Shown here: positions 26,805 to 35,934 of the stretch, piece after piece
Numbering within the stretch: position 1 is the first letter of the stretch
How the letters are laid out: every line of letters starts with the position of its first letter
Origin: an uncultured Prevotella sp.
Lineage (GTDB): Bacteria; Bacteroidota; Bacteroidia; Bacteroidales; Bacteroidaceae
Assembly (NCBI GenBank): GCA_900315525.1
Contig: OMZO01000016.1
Location: forward strand, 1-64,000
Reading direction: 5' to 3'
DNA: 64,000 nucleotides
Notes under the pieces: model-generated
Databases searched by the model: none
The model's input: the letters and a program-made list of their open reading frames with translations, nothing else
Told to the model about the DNA's origin: nothing
Position numbers and translations under genes: made by a program

Positions 26805-27347
26805 TTAGACCTGCTCAATAATCTTAGCTCCTTCCTTGAGGGCTTCCATGTTAAGCGGTATCAGCGAGTGATGACGCTCGGGAAGGGTCTTATAAAGAGC
26901 CTTCTCAACACCCTTGTCGCTGACGACGGGAGCCACCTTCAGCAGTCCGCCAAGAACAATCATGTTGAACACCTTACCGTTCTTCATCTCAGCAGCCTTG
27001 TCCATCGCATTGATCTCATAGACAGTGATGTCCTTACGCGTCGGCTTGTTGATGATGCCGAAACCGTCGTAGATCAGGATACCACCAGGCTTGATTTTCG
27101 GCTCAAACTTCTCCAGTGAAGGCTGGTTCAGCACGACAGCGATATCGTACTTGCTCAGGATAGGCGAAGATATACGCTCATCGCTGACAATCACTGTGAC
27201 GTTGGCAGTACCACCACGCTGCTCAGGACCGTAGGCAGGCATCCAAGTGACTTCCTTGTCCTCCATCAGTCCACTATAGGCCAGAATCTTACCCATTGAG
27301 AGCACACCCTGACCTCCGAAACCACTGATAATTATTTCTTTTTTCAT
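26805..27347 (-). CDS. 2-oxoacid:ferredoxin oxidoreductase, gamma subunit
   Basis: Gamma-type subunit (180 residues) of a ThDP-dependent 2-oxoacid:acceptor oxidoreductase, oxidatively decarboxylating a 2-oxoacid to its CoA ester with ferredoxin as acceptor. The start EIIISGFGGQGVLSMGKIL, then AYGPEQRGG and IKPGGILIYDG, are family signatures. It is the fourth gene of the operon, 27 bases after the beta subunit. The gap holds AGTGAA-type repeats on the coding strand. Annotators often call this complex VOR; KOR (2-oxoglutarate) is equally possible. Confidence 0.9.
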   Translation of the reverse strand: MKKEIIISGFGGQGVLSMGKILAYSGLMEDKEVTWMPAYGPEQRGGTANVTVIVSDERISSPILSKYDIAVVLNQPSLEKFEPKIKPGGILIYDGFGIINKPTRKDITVYEINAMDKAAEMKNGKVFNMIVLGGLLKVAPVVSDKGVEKALYKTLPERHHSLIPLNMEALKEGAKIIEQV

Positions 27348-27350
27348 AAC

Positions 27351-27385
27351 TATTCACTTTTCACTATTCTCTATTCACTTCTCAC
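27351..27385 (-). repeat. AGTGAA-type repeat between beta and gamma subunits
   Basis: The coding strand reads GTGAGAAGTGAATAGAGAAT then AGTGAAAAGTGAATAGTT, spanning the beta-subunit stop codon and the gamma ribosome-binding region. Related units occur at 33614-33630 and 53935-53951. Confidence 0.6.
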
Positions 27386-28148
27386 CTGTCGTGTCTTTGA
27401 GGTCTCCTTTAGGATAGAAGGGGAACATGTTCTCCTTCATCCACTCGTTAGCCTTGGCAGGTGTGAGTTTCCAACCGCTGTTACAGGTAGAAACAAACTC
27501 CACCAGACTAGAGCCCTTGCCAGCCATCGAAGCCTCAAAAGCCTTGCGCAGTGCCTTCTTGGCCTTATTGATAGAAGCAACGCTCTCCACGCTCTGGCGC
27601 GTCACGTAGCACGTTCCCTCCAGCTGAGCAGCAATATCGGCCATCTTCAAAGGATAACCGTGAATCTCTGGATCACGACCATAAGGACAGGTTGAGGTCT
27701 TCTGACCAATCAGTGTTGTAGGAGCCATCTGACCACCCGTCATACCATAGATGGCATTGTTGACGAAGATGATGACAATATTCTCACCACGGTTCAGAGC
27801 ATGGATGGTTTCACAAGTACCGATACAAGCCAAGTCGCCATCACCTTGATAGGTGAACACCAGACGGTCAGGCCAGCAGCGCTTGATACCCGTAGCCAGT
27901 GCGGGAGCACGACCGTGGGCAGCCTCCTGCCAGTCGATATCTATATAATTGTACGCGAAGACGGCACAGCCTACAGGCGATACACCTACGGTCTTGTCTT
28001 CCATTCCCATCTCCTCGATGACTTCGGCAATGAGCTTATGCACTACACCGTGACTACAGCCTGGGCAATAGTGCATGTTATTGTCGTTCATCAGCGTCGG
28101 CTTCTTGCAGACGATATTCTCTGGTTGAACTATCTGATTTCTATCCAT
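27375..28148 (-). CDS. 2-oxoacid:ferredoxin oxidoreductase, beta (ThDP-binding) subunit
   Basis: ThDP-binding subunit (257 residues). HYCPGCSHGVVHKLIAEVI near residue 28 is typical, and the ThDP/Mg motif is GDGDLACIG followed by NNAIYGMTGGQ. The 'MAPTTLIGQKTSTCPYGRD' segment is common to KOR/VOR beta chains. It follows the alpha gene by four bases. No Fe-S cluster motif is expected in this subunit; that role is taken by the small ferredoxin gene. Confidence 0.92.
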   Translation of the reverse strand: MDRNQIVQPENIVCKKPTLMNDNNMHYCPGCSHGVVHKLIAEVIEEMGMEDKTVGVSPVGCAVFAYNYIDIDWQEAAHGRAPALATGIKRCWPDRLVFTYQGDGDLACIGTCETIHALNRGENIVIIFVNNAIYGMTGGQMAPTTLIGQKTSTCPYGRDPEIHGYPLKMADIAAQLEGTCYVTRQSVESVASINKAKKALRKAFEASMAGKGSSLVEFVSTCNSGWKLTPAKANEWMKENMFPFYPKGDLKDTTGEK

Positions 28149-28152
28149 AGCC

Positions 28153-29235
28153 TTACATCATTTTCTTTAAAGCATCAACAATTTCCTCGGGCTCAGGAAC
28201 AATACCACCAAGACGGCCGAACTGCTCCACAGGAATGGCACCATTCACAGCCAGACGGACATCCTGTACCATCTGTCCTGCATTGATCTCCACAACGAGG
28301 ATACCCTTCTTACTCTTGGCAAGGGCTGCAATCTCCTTCGTGGGGAACGGGAAAAGCGTAATCGGACGGAACAGACCTACCTTAATGCCCTGTTCACGGG
28401 CAATCTCGATAGCCTTCTCCGACAGACGGGCAGCACTTCCGAAGGCCACAATAGCATATTCTGCATCGTCGCAGTGCTGCTGTTCGTAGCGCACCTCATT
28501 CTCCTGAATCTTACGATATTTCTCCTGCAGGGCGAGATTGCGCTGTTCCATGATTTCGGGCTTCAGCTCGAGCGAGGTAATCACGACACGCTCACGATTC
28601 TTTGGCTTACCTGTAGAAGCCCAAGGGCACTGCTTGATGACCTCCTCATCCGTACGACGGGGCTTGAACGGCGGCAGCACCACCTTCTCCATCATCTGAC
28701 CAATCACACCGTCAGAGAGAATCATGGCAGGATTGCGATACTTGAAGGCCAGTTCAAAGGCGAGATCAACAAAGTCGGCCATCTCCTGTACAGAGTTAGG
28801 AGCTAGCACAATCACCTTGTAGTCACCGTTACCACCACCACGGGTAGCCTGGAAATAGTCACCCTGTGAAGGCTGAATCGTTCCCAGACCAGGACCGCCA
28901 CGCTGCACATTGACAAACACGCCCGGCACCTCGGCACCAGCCATATAAGTGATACCCTCCTGCATCAAGGCGACACCAGGAGAAGAGGATGAGGTCATCG
29001 CACGCTTACCAGCTCCGGCAGCACCATAGACCATATAAATAGATGCCAGCTCACTCTCGGCCTGCACCACCTGCATACCAGTGGTCTCCCAAGGCTTCAG
29101 TTCAGCCAGCGTCTCAATCACCTCACTCTGCGGAGTAATAGGATAGCCGAAATAGCCGTCGCATCCGCAACGAATAGCAGCATGGGCGATAGCCTCATTG
29201 CCCTTCATCAACACAACTTCTCTTTCTTCTGCCAT
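28153..29235 (-). CDS. vorB: 2-oxoacid:ferredoxin oxidoreductase, alpha subunit (VorB-type)
   Basis: Alpha subunit (360 residues) holding the pyrimidine-binding domain. It begins VVLMKGNEAIAHAAIRCGCD and has the conserved YPITPQSEVIE, then TSSSSPGVALMQEGITYM and RGGPGLGTIQPSQGDYFQAT. The C-terminal domain has LFRPITLFPFPTKEIAALA. It sits four bases after the ferredoxin gene and five before the beta gene. VorB (3-methyl-2-oxobutanoate) is the customary family name; substrate choice cannot be read from the sequence. Confidence 0.92.
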   Translation of the reverse strand: MAEEREVVLMKGNEAIAHAAIRCGCDGYFGYPITPQSEVIETLAELKPWETTGMQVVQAESELASIYMVYGAAGAGKRAMTSSSSPGVALMQEGITYMAGAEVPGVFVNVQRGGPGLGTIQPSQGDYFQATRGGGNGDYKVIVLAPNSVQEMADFVDLAFELAFKYRNPAMILSDGVIGQMMEKVVLPPFKPRRTDEEVIKQCPWASTGKPKNRERVVITSLELKPEIMEQRNLALQEKYRKIQENEVRYEQQHCDDAEYAIVAFGSAARLSEKAIEIAREQGIKVGLFRPITLFPFPTKEIAALAKSKKGILVVEINAGQMVQDVRLAVNGAIPVEQFGRLGGIVPEPEEIVDALKKMM

Positions 29236-29238
29236 AAC

Positions 29239-29469
29239 TTATTCCTCCACTTTTTTACGATACACGGTGATACAGCCGTCTGGGCAGACGATGCCACATG
29301 AGGCACAGCCCACGCAGGCTTCCTCATTGACAGCCTCCACATAGGGATAACCGTGCAGATTCACTTTGTTGGCCAGGGCGATGACCTTCTGAGGGCAGGC
29401 GATGATGCAAAGGCTGCATCCCTTACAACGCTCAGTATTCACCTCAATGGCGCCTTTCATTTTTGCCAT
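29239..29469 (-). CDS. 2-oxoacid oxidoreductase, 2[4Fe-4S] ferredoxin (delta) subunit
   Basis: Seventy-six residues with two complete CxxCxxCxxxCP motifs: CKGCSLCIIACP near residue 15 and CVGCASCGIVCP near residue 53. It passes electrons from the ThDP centre to soluble ferredoxin. It is the first gene of the four-gene operon and has its own promoter about 40 bases upstream. Confidence 0.94.
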   Translation of the reverse strand: MAKMKGAIEVNTERCKGCSLCIIACPQKVIALANKVNLHGYPYVEAVNEEACVGCASCGIVCPDGCITVYRKKVEE

Positions 29470-29510
29470 ATTGTATCTGTTTAATGCATTAAATCTTTAA
29501 TTTCGGGGTG

Positions 29511-29540
29511 CAAAGGTACAAATAAGTGAGCAAATTGCAA
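29511..29540 (-). promoter_or_regulatory. Promoter of the 2-oxoacid oxidoreductase operon
   Basis: On the minus strand TTG (29538-29540), a 19-nt spacer and TACCTTTG (29511-29518), giving a 5' UTR of about 35 nt. Confidence 0.65.
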
Positions 29541-29613
29541 AAGAAAAACCCGATTTTTCTGCAAAAACAATCATCTTCATGACCTAAACTGAATAATTAT
29601 TAAATAATTAAAG

Positions 29614-29642
29614 AAAAAAGCCCGCTCCTGATGGGAACGGGC
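29614..29642 (-). terminator. Terminator of the LruC lipoprotein gene
   Basis: On the minus strand GCCCGTTCC and GGAGCGGGC flank CATCA, followed by six T residues. It lies 22 bases after the stop of the gene at 29665-31044. Confidence 0.88.
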
Positions 29643-29664
29643 CTCTGAAAATATAATATAGATA

Positions 29665-31044
29665 TTAGTCTTTGAACCAAGATTCAGGAGCTGGGGTACG
29701 CTCAAACATCCAGTTGGTGGTAGGATCAACGGAGATAACCATAGGAGCCTTACCAGTCTCTGGGAAGGTAATAGCTTTCCCTTCTACTGTAACTGAAATA
29801 TTATTGGCTGTAGGATTCCAGCCCTCTACCTTAAACGTATCGAGCTCCTTTTCATAGTCAATCTCACCATCGCGACCAGTGTTAAGCATCTGCTGATAGT
29901 TGGGGAACTTAGCGCTCTTCGTCCAAGTAGTATTACCAATTGTCAGTGTGAAGTCAAGAATACCACCAGCTGCGCGTACGACAGCAATATCAGGCAGATC
30001 TTCGATCTTCGTCTCATTGATAAGATTCCATCCACCGTTCTCGAGGATCTCATATTCTCTCTTCCACTTGGCTCTACCAGAAATCACGTCAACAACAACA
30101 TCATTGAAGTCGAAGTCGGGTTTCTCTTCGCCAAGGTCTTCCATCATATAGCGCTTCGGCGTACCTTTAATCACCTCGTCAACATGCTTGATTGGAGGAG
30201 CAGGATTACCGTACATCATGAACACCAGATCCTCATAGTCGAAGTCACCATTTACATTGTCCTCACAACCGATAATAGATACCTCATTACCAGCAGGAAC
30301 TTTTGAAGGTACCTGGCAATTAATCAGGGCCAGCATCATCTGGTTCAGAGAAGTGAGCTTCCTTGGATTAATCGTATTCTTCTGGAAGTCACTGTATGAA
30401 TTCCAAACCTTCAGGTAGAAATACATGTTGGCATTCTCAGGCAGATTTTTGAACTCATAGGTAGGAGCCTTAATCTGATAAGCATTATTCATACCGGTAT
30501 TACCTGTACCAGGAGATTTCCAGTCGTTAGAACCTTGAGACGTAATATATTTGATATCACCCTTAGACCAGATCAGCTTCTCTCCAACGCCATCTACATA
30601 CATCCACAGCTGCCAGTAATAACTTGCAGTTCCCTGGAAGATAGGAACGATGGTGAAAGAGTTATTAGGAACCTGAAGGTAGAAAGGCTTACCTTTCGCT
30701 GTATTATTTTTACCAGCCTTCAAGTTTTCGCTCATCCAGTCAACAGTAGCCTTTTCGACAAACATCTCGCCTTCAACAGCATCAGCATTATATTCGCCGT
30801 CACGTGTCAATGCACGATTACTAGATTCCAGAGTGTAAGATGTAGCCAAAGTAGCTAAATCCCAAGACTTACCTTCGACTGCACCATATTTCTTGACAAA
30901 ATTCGAAGTGTAGTCTTTCTCCTGCTGCTCTTTCTTCAGTTCGTTAGCAGCATTACTGTCAAACACGTCTGCTTTTGAGCATGACATAAGGCCTACGCCT
31001 ATTGCAGCGAAGCAACCAAATGCTAATAATCTACCTGTTTTCAT
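29665..31044 (-). CDS. LruC-domain surface lipoprotein
   Basis: A lipoprotein signal (GVGLMSCSKADVFD, Cys22) is followed by the TSNFVKKYGAVEGKSWDLA segment typical of Prevotella surface proteins. The middle part holds an acidic Asn/Asp loop (NVNGDFDYEDLVFMMYG, about 270), and the C-terminal LruC-type region has KPDFDFNDVVVDVISG (about 315). These loops resemble calcium-binding turns, which is inference. It is the complete relative of the truncated gene at 83-1339. It is a single-gene unit with its own promoter and terminator. The role is unknown; adhesin or matrix functions are only guesses. Confidence 0.8.
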   Translation of the reverse strand: MKTGRLLAFGCFAAIGVGLMSCSKADVFDSNAANELKKEQQEKDYTSNFVKKYGAVEGKSWDLATLATSYTLESSNRALTRDGEYNADAVEGEMFVEKATVDWMSENLKAGKNNTAKGKPFYLQVPNNSFTIVPIFQGTASYYWQLWMYVDGVGEKLIWSKGDIKYITSQGSNDWKSPGTGNTGMNNAYQIKAPTYEFKNLPENANMYFYLKVWNSYSDFQKNTINPRKLTSLNQMMLALINCQVPSKVPAGNEVSIIGCEDNVNGDFDYEDLVFMMYGNPAPPIKHVDEVIKGTPKRYMMEDLGEEKPDFDFNDVVVDVISGRAKWKREYEILENGGWNLINETKIEDLPDIAVVRAAGGILDFTLTIGNTTWTKSAKFPNYQQMLNTGRDGEIDYEKELDTFKVEGWNPTANNISVTVEGKAITFPETGKAPMVISVDPTTNWMFERTPAPESWFKD

Positions 31045-31106
31045 AATTGGTTAAAAAAATTGAAAAAAATTTTAAATGGTTTATTTTATATATCCTAATT
31101 CGGGTG

Positions 31107-31136
31107 CAAATATACTAAGAATCAGGCAAATAACCA
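31107..31136 (-). promoter_or_regulatory. Promoter of the LruC lipoprotein gene
   Basis: On the minus strand TTGG (31133-31136), an 18-nt spacer and TATATTTG (31107-31114), giving a 5' UTR of about 55-60 nt. Confidence 0.5.
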
Positions 31137-31155
31137 AGACTTTTAGCAACTTTTT

Positions 31156-31269
31156 TCAATTTTTCAATACGAGGCGGGCAGTTGGCAGACCTTTAGCAGT
31201 AACTGTCAAAGCTGCTTTACCCTGTTTGCCTGTATGGCAGACCACAGCAAGGGCACGCCCCTGCCACGA
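31156..31269 (-). pseudogene. Out-of-frame 3' tail of the GH2 gene
   Basis: One reading frame over from the GH2 coding frame, the sequence after DEDPYF continues as WQGRALAVVCHTGKQGKAAL and then LTVTAKGLPTARLVLKN before TGA at 31156-31158. This is the expected C-terminal strand pattern of GH2 enzymes. The junction sequence TTCGTGGCAG would be restored by a TG dinucleotide (TTC GTG TGG CAG), pointing to a two-base slippage deletion at about 31264-31268. Confidence 0.75.
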
Positions 31270-33382
31270 AATATGGGTCTTCGTCTTTGATATCAGCATT
31301 TCCTGCAGCAAGCAACGTAGCATTGCCCTTGACAGCGAAAGTCAGTTGGTCGTTGGCCGTAGGTACTACCCTACCCTCAGCATCAACAATCTCGACAATG
31401 ACGAAGACAAGACCATCTCTTGAAGGAGCAGTTTTGTCGGCAGTCAGACGGATGGCGGCAGGTTTGCCAGCTGTCTGTATCTCGCATCGTTCATCGCCTG
31501 CCACAGCACGCAACGTGCCCGCCTGATAAGGCAAGGTGAACGTTGCCTTCATCTCTGCTGTCGCCTGCTCACCTATGAGCTGGTCATTCAGATAAAGGCT
31601 GACCTTCGGCTTGCAGGTATAGACTTCGACCTCAATGAGTTTTCCTTCCCATCCAGGCCAGTTCCAACTCTCAGTGGTAGGCCATGTGCTCCACATCGAG
31701 GTCTTCACCTTACCGTGATAGCCATCTGGCTCACGCACAGCCATATAGGTCGTACCACCATTCCATAAGAGAGAGCGATAATAACTGATGGGCTTACGCT
31801 TGCCAGTCAGATCGACGTCGCCGCAATAGGCAGCATGCCAGGGATAGAGCGGACGCTCCCATGACTCGCCAGGCACCTCACCCTCATAATAATAGCGTCC
31901 GATACCCGACTCCCCAAGATAGTCGAGTCCTGTCCATACGAAGTCGCCGAAGATATAGCTGTGATCCTTCGCCATACGATAGTTACGCCAGGCATCTCGG
32001 GGATAACTCTCCGTCTGCATCATCGAACGGTTGGGCACGCGTTCATGGTCGCTTTCTGCCTTGAAAATCATGTAGTTATAACCCACGATATCATGCTCTG
32101 CTGCCAACGGGTCGTAAATATCCCAATCGCGATCCCAGGCGGCCAACGCTGAGGTGACAGGACGATGCTGAGGATCCTGCTGACGGATACGTGTGGCCAG
32201 CAGATGGGCAGTCTTCACCACTTCAATCTTCTTGCGCTCAATGACCTCGTTGCCGATACTCCAACAGAAGATACTGGGGTGCAGACGGTCACGACACACC
32301 ATTGCATCCACATCACGCTGCCACCACTCATCGAAAAGCGTGGAGTAGTCATAGATATTCTCGTTCTTATGCTCGCGCCAACCGTCGAAGACCTCGTCGA
32401 TGACCAACAGTCCCACCTCGTCGCAAGCCTTCAGGAAAGCCTCTGAAGGCGGATTGTGAGAAGTGCGCACAGCATTGAAGCCAGCTTCCTTCATCAGCCG
32501 CGCCTTACGATACTCAGCCTCATCATAGGCTGCAGCCCCAAGGATACCATTATCGTGGTGCAGACAGGCACCGTTTAGCTTGATGGACTTACCATTGAGC
32601 AACAGCCCCCGCTCAGCATCGTAATCAATAGTGCGGATGCCATATTTGACACTCAGTTTATCACCATCAGGCACAGCGAGTTCTGCCTCATAGAGATAGG
32701 GATCATCGGGCGACCACAGCCGAGGCTCTTCCACCTCGATGGTACGTTCCAGCGGAAAGGTCGTACCATCCTCACGAATGACCGTCGCACAGAGATTCAC
32801 ATGATGGATGTCAGGCGTCGTCACCTGCACGCTCCAATCGTCGATATAGGTCTTAGGCGTCGTCACAAGCCACACGTTACGATAGATGCCAGAGCCAGAG
32901 TACCAGCGGCAGTTCTTCTGCTGCGAGTTATCGACACTGACCACAATCTCATTGCGCCCTATATTAATATAAGGTGTAGCATCCACCCAGAACGAGGAGT
33001 AGCCATAAGGCCACCCACCAGCCTCGTGCCCATTGACATAGACACGGGCATTCATATAGACGCCCTCGAAATAGAGGCGTATCTTCTTCCCTGCATAGGC
33101 CTTGCCAAGTGTCAGCGTACGACGATACCAGCCCTTACCCGTAGCCAGATAGGCTCCGTCGTTGCCTGCAGGGGCATTGACGTCGAAACGATGATAGACG
33201 CTCCAATCGTGGGGCAAGACAACGCTTTGTGCCTTCGTAAAGTCACTGTCGTTCTCTACAAACTGCCACTGATCGTTGAGCAGTTGTTTGCGCTGAAGCG
33301 GAGCAGCCTCAGTCACGATGGCTACGGCTGTCATAAGCACAACAGTCACCATCATTCTGGTTAAAGCATGAAAAATGATCAT
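31217..33382 (-). CDS. Secreted GH2 glycosidase, frameshifted near its C-terminus
   Basis: Beta-galactosidase-like GH2 enzyme with signal peptide (MMVTVVLMTAVAIVTEA), sugar-binding domain, Ig-like domain and TIM barrel. The acid/base Glu is E379 in WSIGNEV and the likely nucleophile E458 in MQTESYP; DFVWTGLDYLGES follows, then DUF4982-like modules. Translation as it stands ends with an atypical Cys-rich tail (VAGACPCCGLPYRQTG). The expected last roughly 40 residues continue in another frame to 31156. The active-site domain is intact, but loss of the last beta-strands may destabilise the protein. It follows the TPR gene at the end of a long minus-strand run. Confidence 0.85.
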   Translation of the reverse strand: MIIFHALTRMMVTVVLMTAVAIVTEAAPLQRKQLLNDQWQFVENDSDFTKAQSVVLPHDWSVYHRFDVNAPAGNDGAYLATGKGWYRRTLTLGKAYAGKKIRLYFEGVYMNARVYVNGHEAGGWPYGYSSFWVDATPYINIGRNEIVVSVDNSQQKNCRWYSGSGIYRNVWLVTTPKTYIDDWSVQVTTPDIHHVNLCATVIREDGTTFPLERTIEVEEPRLWSPDDPYLYEAELAVPDGDKLSVKYGIRTIDYDAERGLLLNGKSIKLNGACLHHDNGILGAAAYDEAEYRKARLMKEAGFNAVRTSHNPPSEAFLKACDEVGLLVIDEVFDGWREHKNENIYDYSTLFDEWWQRDVDAMVCRDRLHPSIFCWSIGNEVIERKKIEVVKTAHLLATRIRQQDPQHRPVTSALAAWDRDWDIYDPLAAEHDIVGYNYMIFKAESDHERVPNRSMMQTESYPRDAWRNYRMAKDHSYIFGDFVWTGLDYLGESGIGRYYYEGEVPGESWERPLYPWHAAYCGDVDLTGKRKPISYYRSLLWNGGTTYMAVREPDGYHGKVKTSMWSTWPTTESWNWPGWEGKLIEVEVYTCKPKVSLYLNDQLIGEQATAEMKATFTLPYQAGTLRAVAGDERCEIQTAGKPAAIRLTADKTAPSRDGLVFVIVEIVDAEGRVVPTANDQLTFAVKGNATLLAAGNADIKDEDPYFVAGACPCCGLPYRQTG

Positions 33383-33429
33383 AGTAGTAATAAGTTAATG
33401 AGTTCGGTTTACGGTCTTTCGGAGCCTGT

Positions 33430-33627
33430 CTATGGATTATACATATCCTTGCAGTAGAAGGCCATGATGTCATCAAGCATACGCTTGGCCTCGACAGCCG
33501 GACTGTCGGGGTCAAGCGCTATCGCCTGAATATAGTTGTTGATAGCTTCGTGCCACTGGCCGCGCTTTCGTGCTTCATTACCCTGCTGATAAAAGGCCTC
33601 AGCAGCAGCCACCTTTTCACTATTCAC
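33430..33627 (-). CDS. Small TPR protein
   Basis: Sixty-five residues holding about one and a half tetratricopeptide repeats (AEAFYQQGNEARKRGQWHEA, then INNYIQAIALDPDSPAVEAK). No signal peptide. The listed GTG start lies inside an AGTGAA-type repeat (codons GTG AAT AGT GAA AAG); the next GTG at 33612 could be the real start, with the repeat serving as ribosome-binding region. It begins seven bases after the folD stop. A scaffold or chaperone role is only a family-level guess. Confidence 0.7.
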   Translation of the reverse strand: MNSEKVAAAEAFYQQGNEARKRGQWHEAINNYIQAIALDPDSPAVEAKRMLDDIMAFYCKDMYNP

Positions 33628-33630
33628 TTT
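33614..33630 (-). repeat. AGTGAA-type repeat at the TPR gene start
   Basis: The coding strand reads AAAGTGAATAGTGAAAA across the folD-TPR junction, including the GTG start used in the longest frame. Confidence 0.55.
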
Positions 33631-33633
33631 GCC

Positions 33634-34512
33634 CTATTTATAGTATTCTTTTTTACCCGCAGCGAGTGTATTCTTCATCAGCGAGCAGATAGTCATGGGC
33701 CCTACACCACCAGGCACAGGCGTGATATACGAGCACTTAGGTGCCACCTCGTCGAACTTCACATCACCATTCAGACGGAAGCCGCTTTTCTTCGTGGCAT
33801 CAGGCACACGCGTGGTACCTACATCGACAATCACAGCCCCCTCCTTCACCATATCAGCGGTGACGAAGTCTGGCTGACCAATGGCCGCGATGATGATATC
33901 AGCTGCACGACACTCTTCCTTTAAGGTCTTGGAGCGTGAATGACATACAGTCACCGTTGCATCGCCATATTGCTTCTGCATCATCAGCTGTGCCATAGGC
34001 TTGCCGACGATATTAGAGCGTCCCAGAATGACACATTTCTTGCCTGAGGTCTCGATGCCATAGCGTTTCAGTAGCGTAATGATGCCTAAAGGCGTTGCAG
34101 AGATGAAACACGGCAAGCCGATAGCCATACGGCCTACATTGATAGGATGGAAACCATCCACATCCTTACGGTAGTCGATGGCCTCAATGATCTTCTGCTC
34201 GTCGATATGCTTGGGCAAGGGCAGCTGCACGATGAAACCATCGACATCGTCGTCCTTGTTCAGTTTATCGACACAAGCCAGCAGTTCAGCCTCTGTGATG
34301 TCAGCCTCGAAGCGGATGAGCGTCGATTTGAAACCACAGGCCTCGCAGGCCAGCACCTTATTCTTCACATAGGTCTCAGAACCACCGTCGTGACCCACGA
34401 GCACAGCTGCCAGATGGGGCTGCTTGCCACCACGGGCCATGATCTCCTTTACCTCTTCGGCTATCTCAGCCTTGATGGCTGCTGCCGTTGCTTTTCCGTC
34501 AATCAGTTGCAT
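33634..34512 (-). CDS. folD: Methylenetetrahydrofolate dehydrogenase/cyclohydrolase
   Basis: Bifunctional cytoplasmic enzyme interconverting 5,10-methylene- and 10-formyl-tetrahydrofolate with NADP. Visible signatures are [19 protein letters not shown] near residue 38, [15 protein letters not shown] near 90, and the dinucleotide-binding [14 protein letters not shown] near 165; the C-terminal [18 protein letters not shown] is intact. Its 292 residues are normal. It is transcribed after ffh with a 40-base gap and is followed closely by the TPR gene. Confidence 0.97.
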   Translation of the reverse strand: MQLIDGKATAAAIKAEIAEEVKEIMARGGKQPHLAAVLVGHDGGSETYVKNKVLACEACGFKSTLIRFEADITEAELLACVDKLNKDDDVDGFIVQLPLPKHIDEQKIIEAIDYRKDVDGFHPINVGRMAIGLPCFISATPLGIITLLKRYGIETSGKKCVILGRSNIVGKPMAQLMMQKQYGDATVTVCHSRSKTLKEECRAADIIIAAIGQPDFVTADMVKEGAVIVDVGTTRVPDATKKSGFRLNGDVKFDEVAPKCSYITPVPGGVGPMTICSLMKNTLAAGKKEYYK

Positions 34513-34552
34513 CTGGTATTTCAGTTTTTCTATTCTTCAACTCTTCAAATTC

Positions 34553-35917
34553 TTAAAGTTTCGGCATACCGCCTTTCATGGCCTTCATGGCGTTGGCCAT
34601 CTGAGCCATCTTCGATGAGTTCAGGCCTGTCACCATCTTCATCATCTTTCGCGTCTGGTCGAACTGCTTCATCAGACGATTCACGTCTTCCAGCTTCGTA
34701 CCTGAGCCTGCAGCGATACGCTTGCGACGGCTCTGGTTGATGATGTCGGGATTCTGGCGCTCCTTCGGTGTCATCGAGTTGATGATAGCCTCAATGCCCT
34801 TGAAGGCGTTATCGTCGATGTCGAGATCCTTGATCTGCTTGCCGACACCAGGAATCATCGCAGCCAGATCCTTGATGTTACCCATCTTCTTGATCTGCTG
34901 TATCTGACCCATGAAGTCCTCGAAGTCAAACTTGTTCTTACGGATCTTCTTCTCCAGACGTTTGGCCTCCTCCTCGTCGTACTGCTGCTGAGCGCGCTCC
35001 ACGAGAGACACGATATCACCCATGCCGAGGATACGGTCTGCCATACGCTCAGGATGGAACACGTCGATGGCCTCCATCTTCTCACCCGTACCAACGAACT
35101 TGATAGGCTTCGTCACCACCGTACGGATAGAGAGGGCAGCACCACCACGGGTGTCACCGTCGAGTTTCGTCAGCACCACGCCGTCGAAGTCCAGACGGTC
35201 GTTGAACTCCTTGGCGGTATTCACGGCATCCTGACCAGTCATCGAATCGACCACGAAGAGGGTCTCGTTGGGATGGATTGCATTCTTCAGCGTCTCAATC
35301 TCATTCATCATCTCCTCATCGACAGCCAGACGACCAGCGGTATCGACGATGACTACATCGTAGGCCTTAGCCTTGGCCTCCTGAATGGCGTGGTTGGCAA
35401 TCTCCACCACGTTCTTATTGTCAGGTTCCGTATAGACGGGCACGCCTACTCCCTCTCCCACGACCTTCAGCTGCTCGATAGCAGCGGGACGATAGACGTC
35501 GCAGGCCACCAGCAACGGCTTCTTGTGATGACGCGTCTTCAACAGGTTGGCGAGCTTACCGCTGAACGTGGTCTTACCAGAACCCTGCAGACCCGACATC
35601 AGGATGATGGCAGGTGCACCAGGACGGCCCTCGACCTTCAGTTCGGCAGCCTTGCCTCCCATCAGTTCCGCCAGCTCGTCGTGCACAATCTTCACCATCA
35701 ACTGGCTGGGCTTCACGGCAGTGAGCACATTCATACCCATCGCCTTCTGCTTCACGGTATCCGTGAACGACTTTGCCACCTTGTAGTTCACGTCGGCATC
35801 AAGCAGTGCACGACGCACGTCTTTCAGGGTTTCAGCTACGTTGATCTCGGTGATCTTTCCCTCACCTTTCAGTATCTTGAACGATCTCTCAAGTCTGTCA
35901 CTTAAATTCTCAAACAT
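34553..35917 (-). CDS. ffh: Signal recognition particle protein Ffh
   Basis: SRP54 GTPase that binds signal peptides and 4.5S RNA to target nascent membrane proteins. The N domain (residues 1-90) is followed by the G domain with P-loop GLQGSGKTTFSGKLA (about 108), DTAGRLAVDEEMM (about 190) and TKLDGDTRGGAAL (about 250). The M domain is methionine-rich and includes IPGVGKQIK and RRKRIAAGSGT for RNA binding, ending in AMKAMKGGMPKL. The 454-residue length is typical. Confidence 0.97.
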   Translation of the reverse strand: MFENLSDRLERSFKILKGEGKITEINVAETLKDVRRALLDADVNYKVAKSFTDTVKQKAMGMNVLTAVKPSQLMVKIVHDELAELMGGKAAELKVEGRPGAPAIILMSGLQGSGKTTFSGKLANLLKTRHHKKPLLVACDVYRPAAIEQLKVVGEGVGVPVYTEPDNKNVVEIANHAIQEAKAKAYDVVIVDTAGRLAVDEEMMNEIETLKNAIHPNETLFVVDSMTGQDAVNTAKEFNDRLDFDGVVLTKLDGDTRGGAALSIRTVVTKPIKFVGTGEKMEAIDVFHPERMADRILGMGDIVSLVERAQQQYDEEEAKRLEKKIRKNKFDFEDFMGQIQQIKKMGNIKDLAAMIPGVGKQIKDLDIDDNAFKGIEAIINSMTPKERQNPDIINQSRRKRIAAGSGTKLEDVNRLMKQFDQTRKMMKMVTGLNSSKMAQMANAMKAMKGGMPKL

Positions 35918-35934
35918 ATTCTATCTTGTAAACT

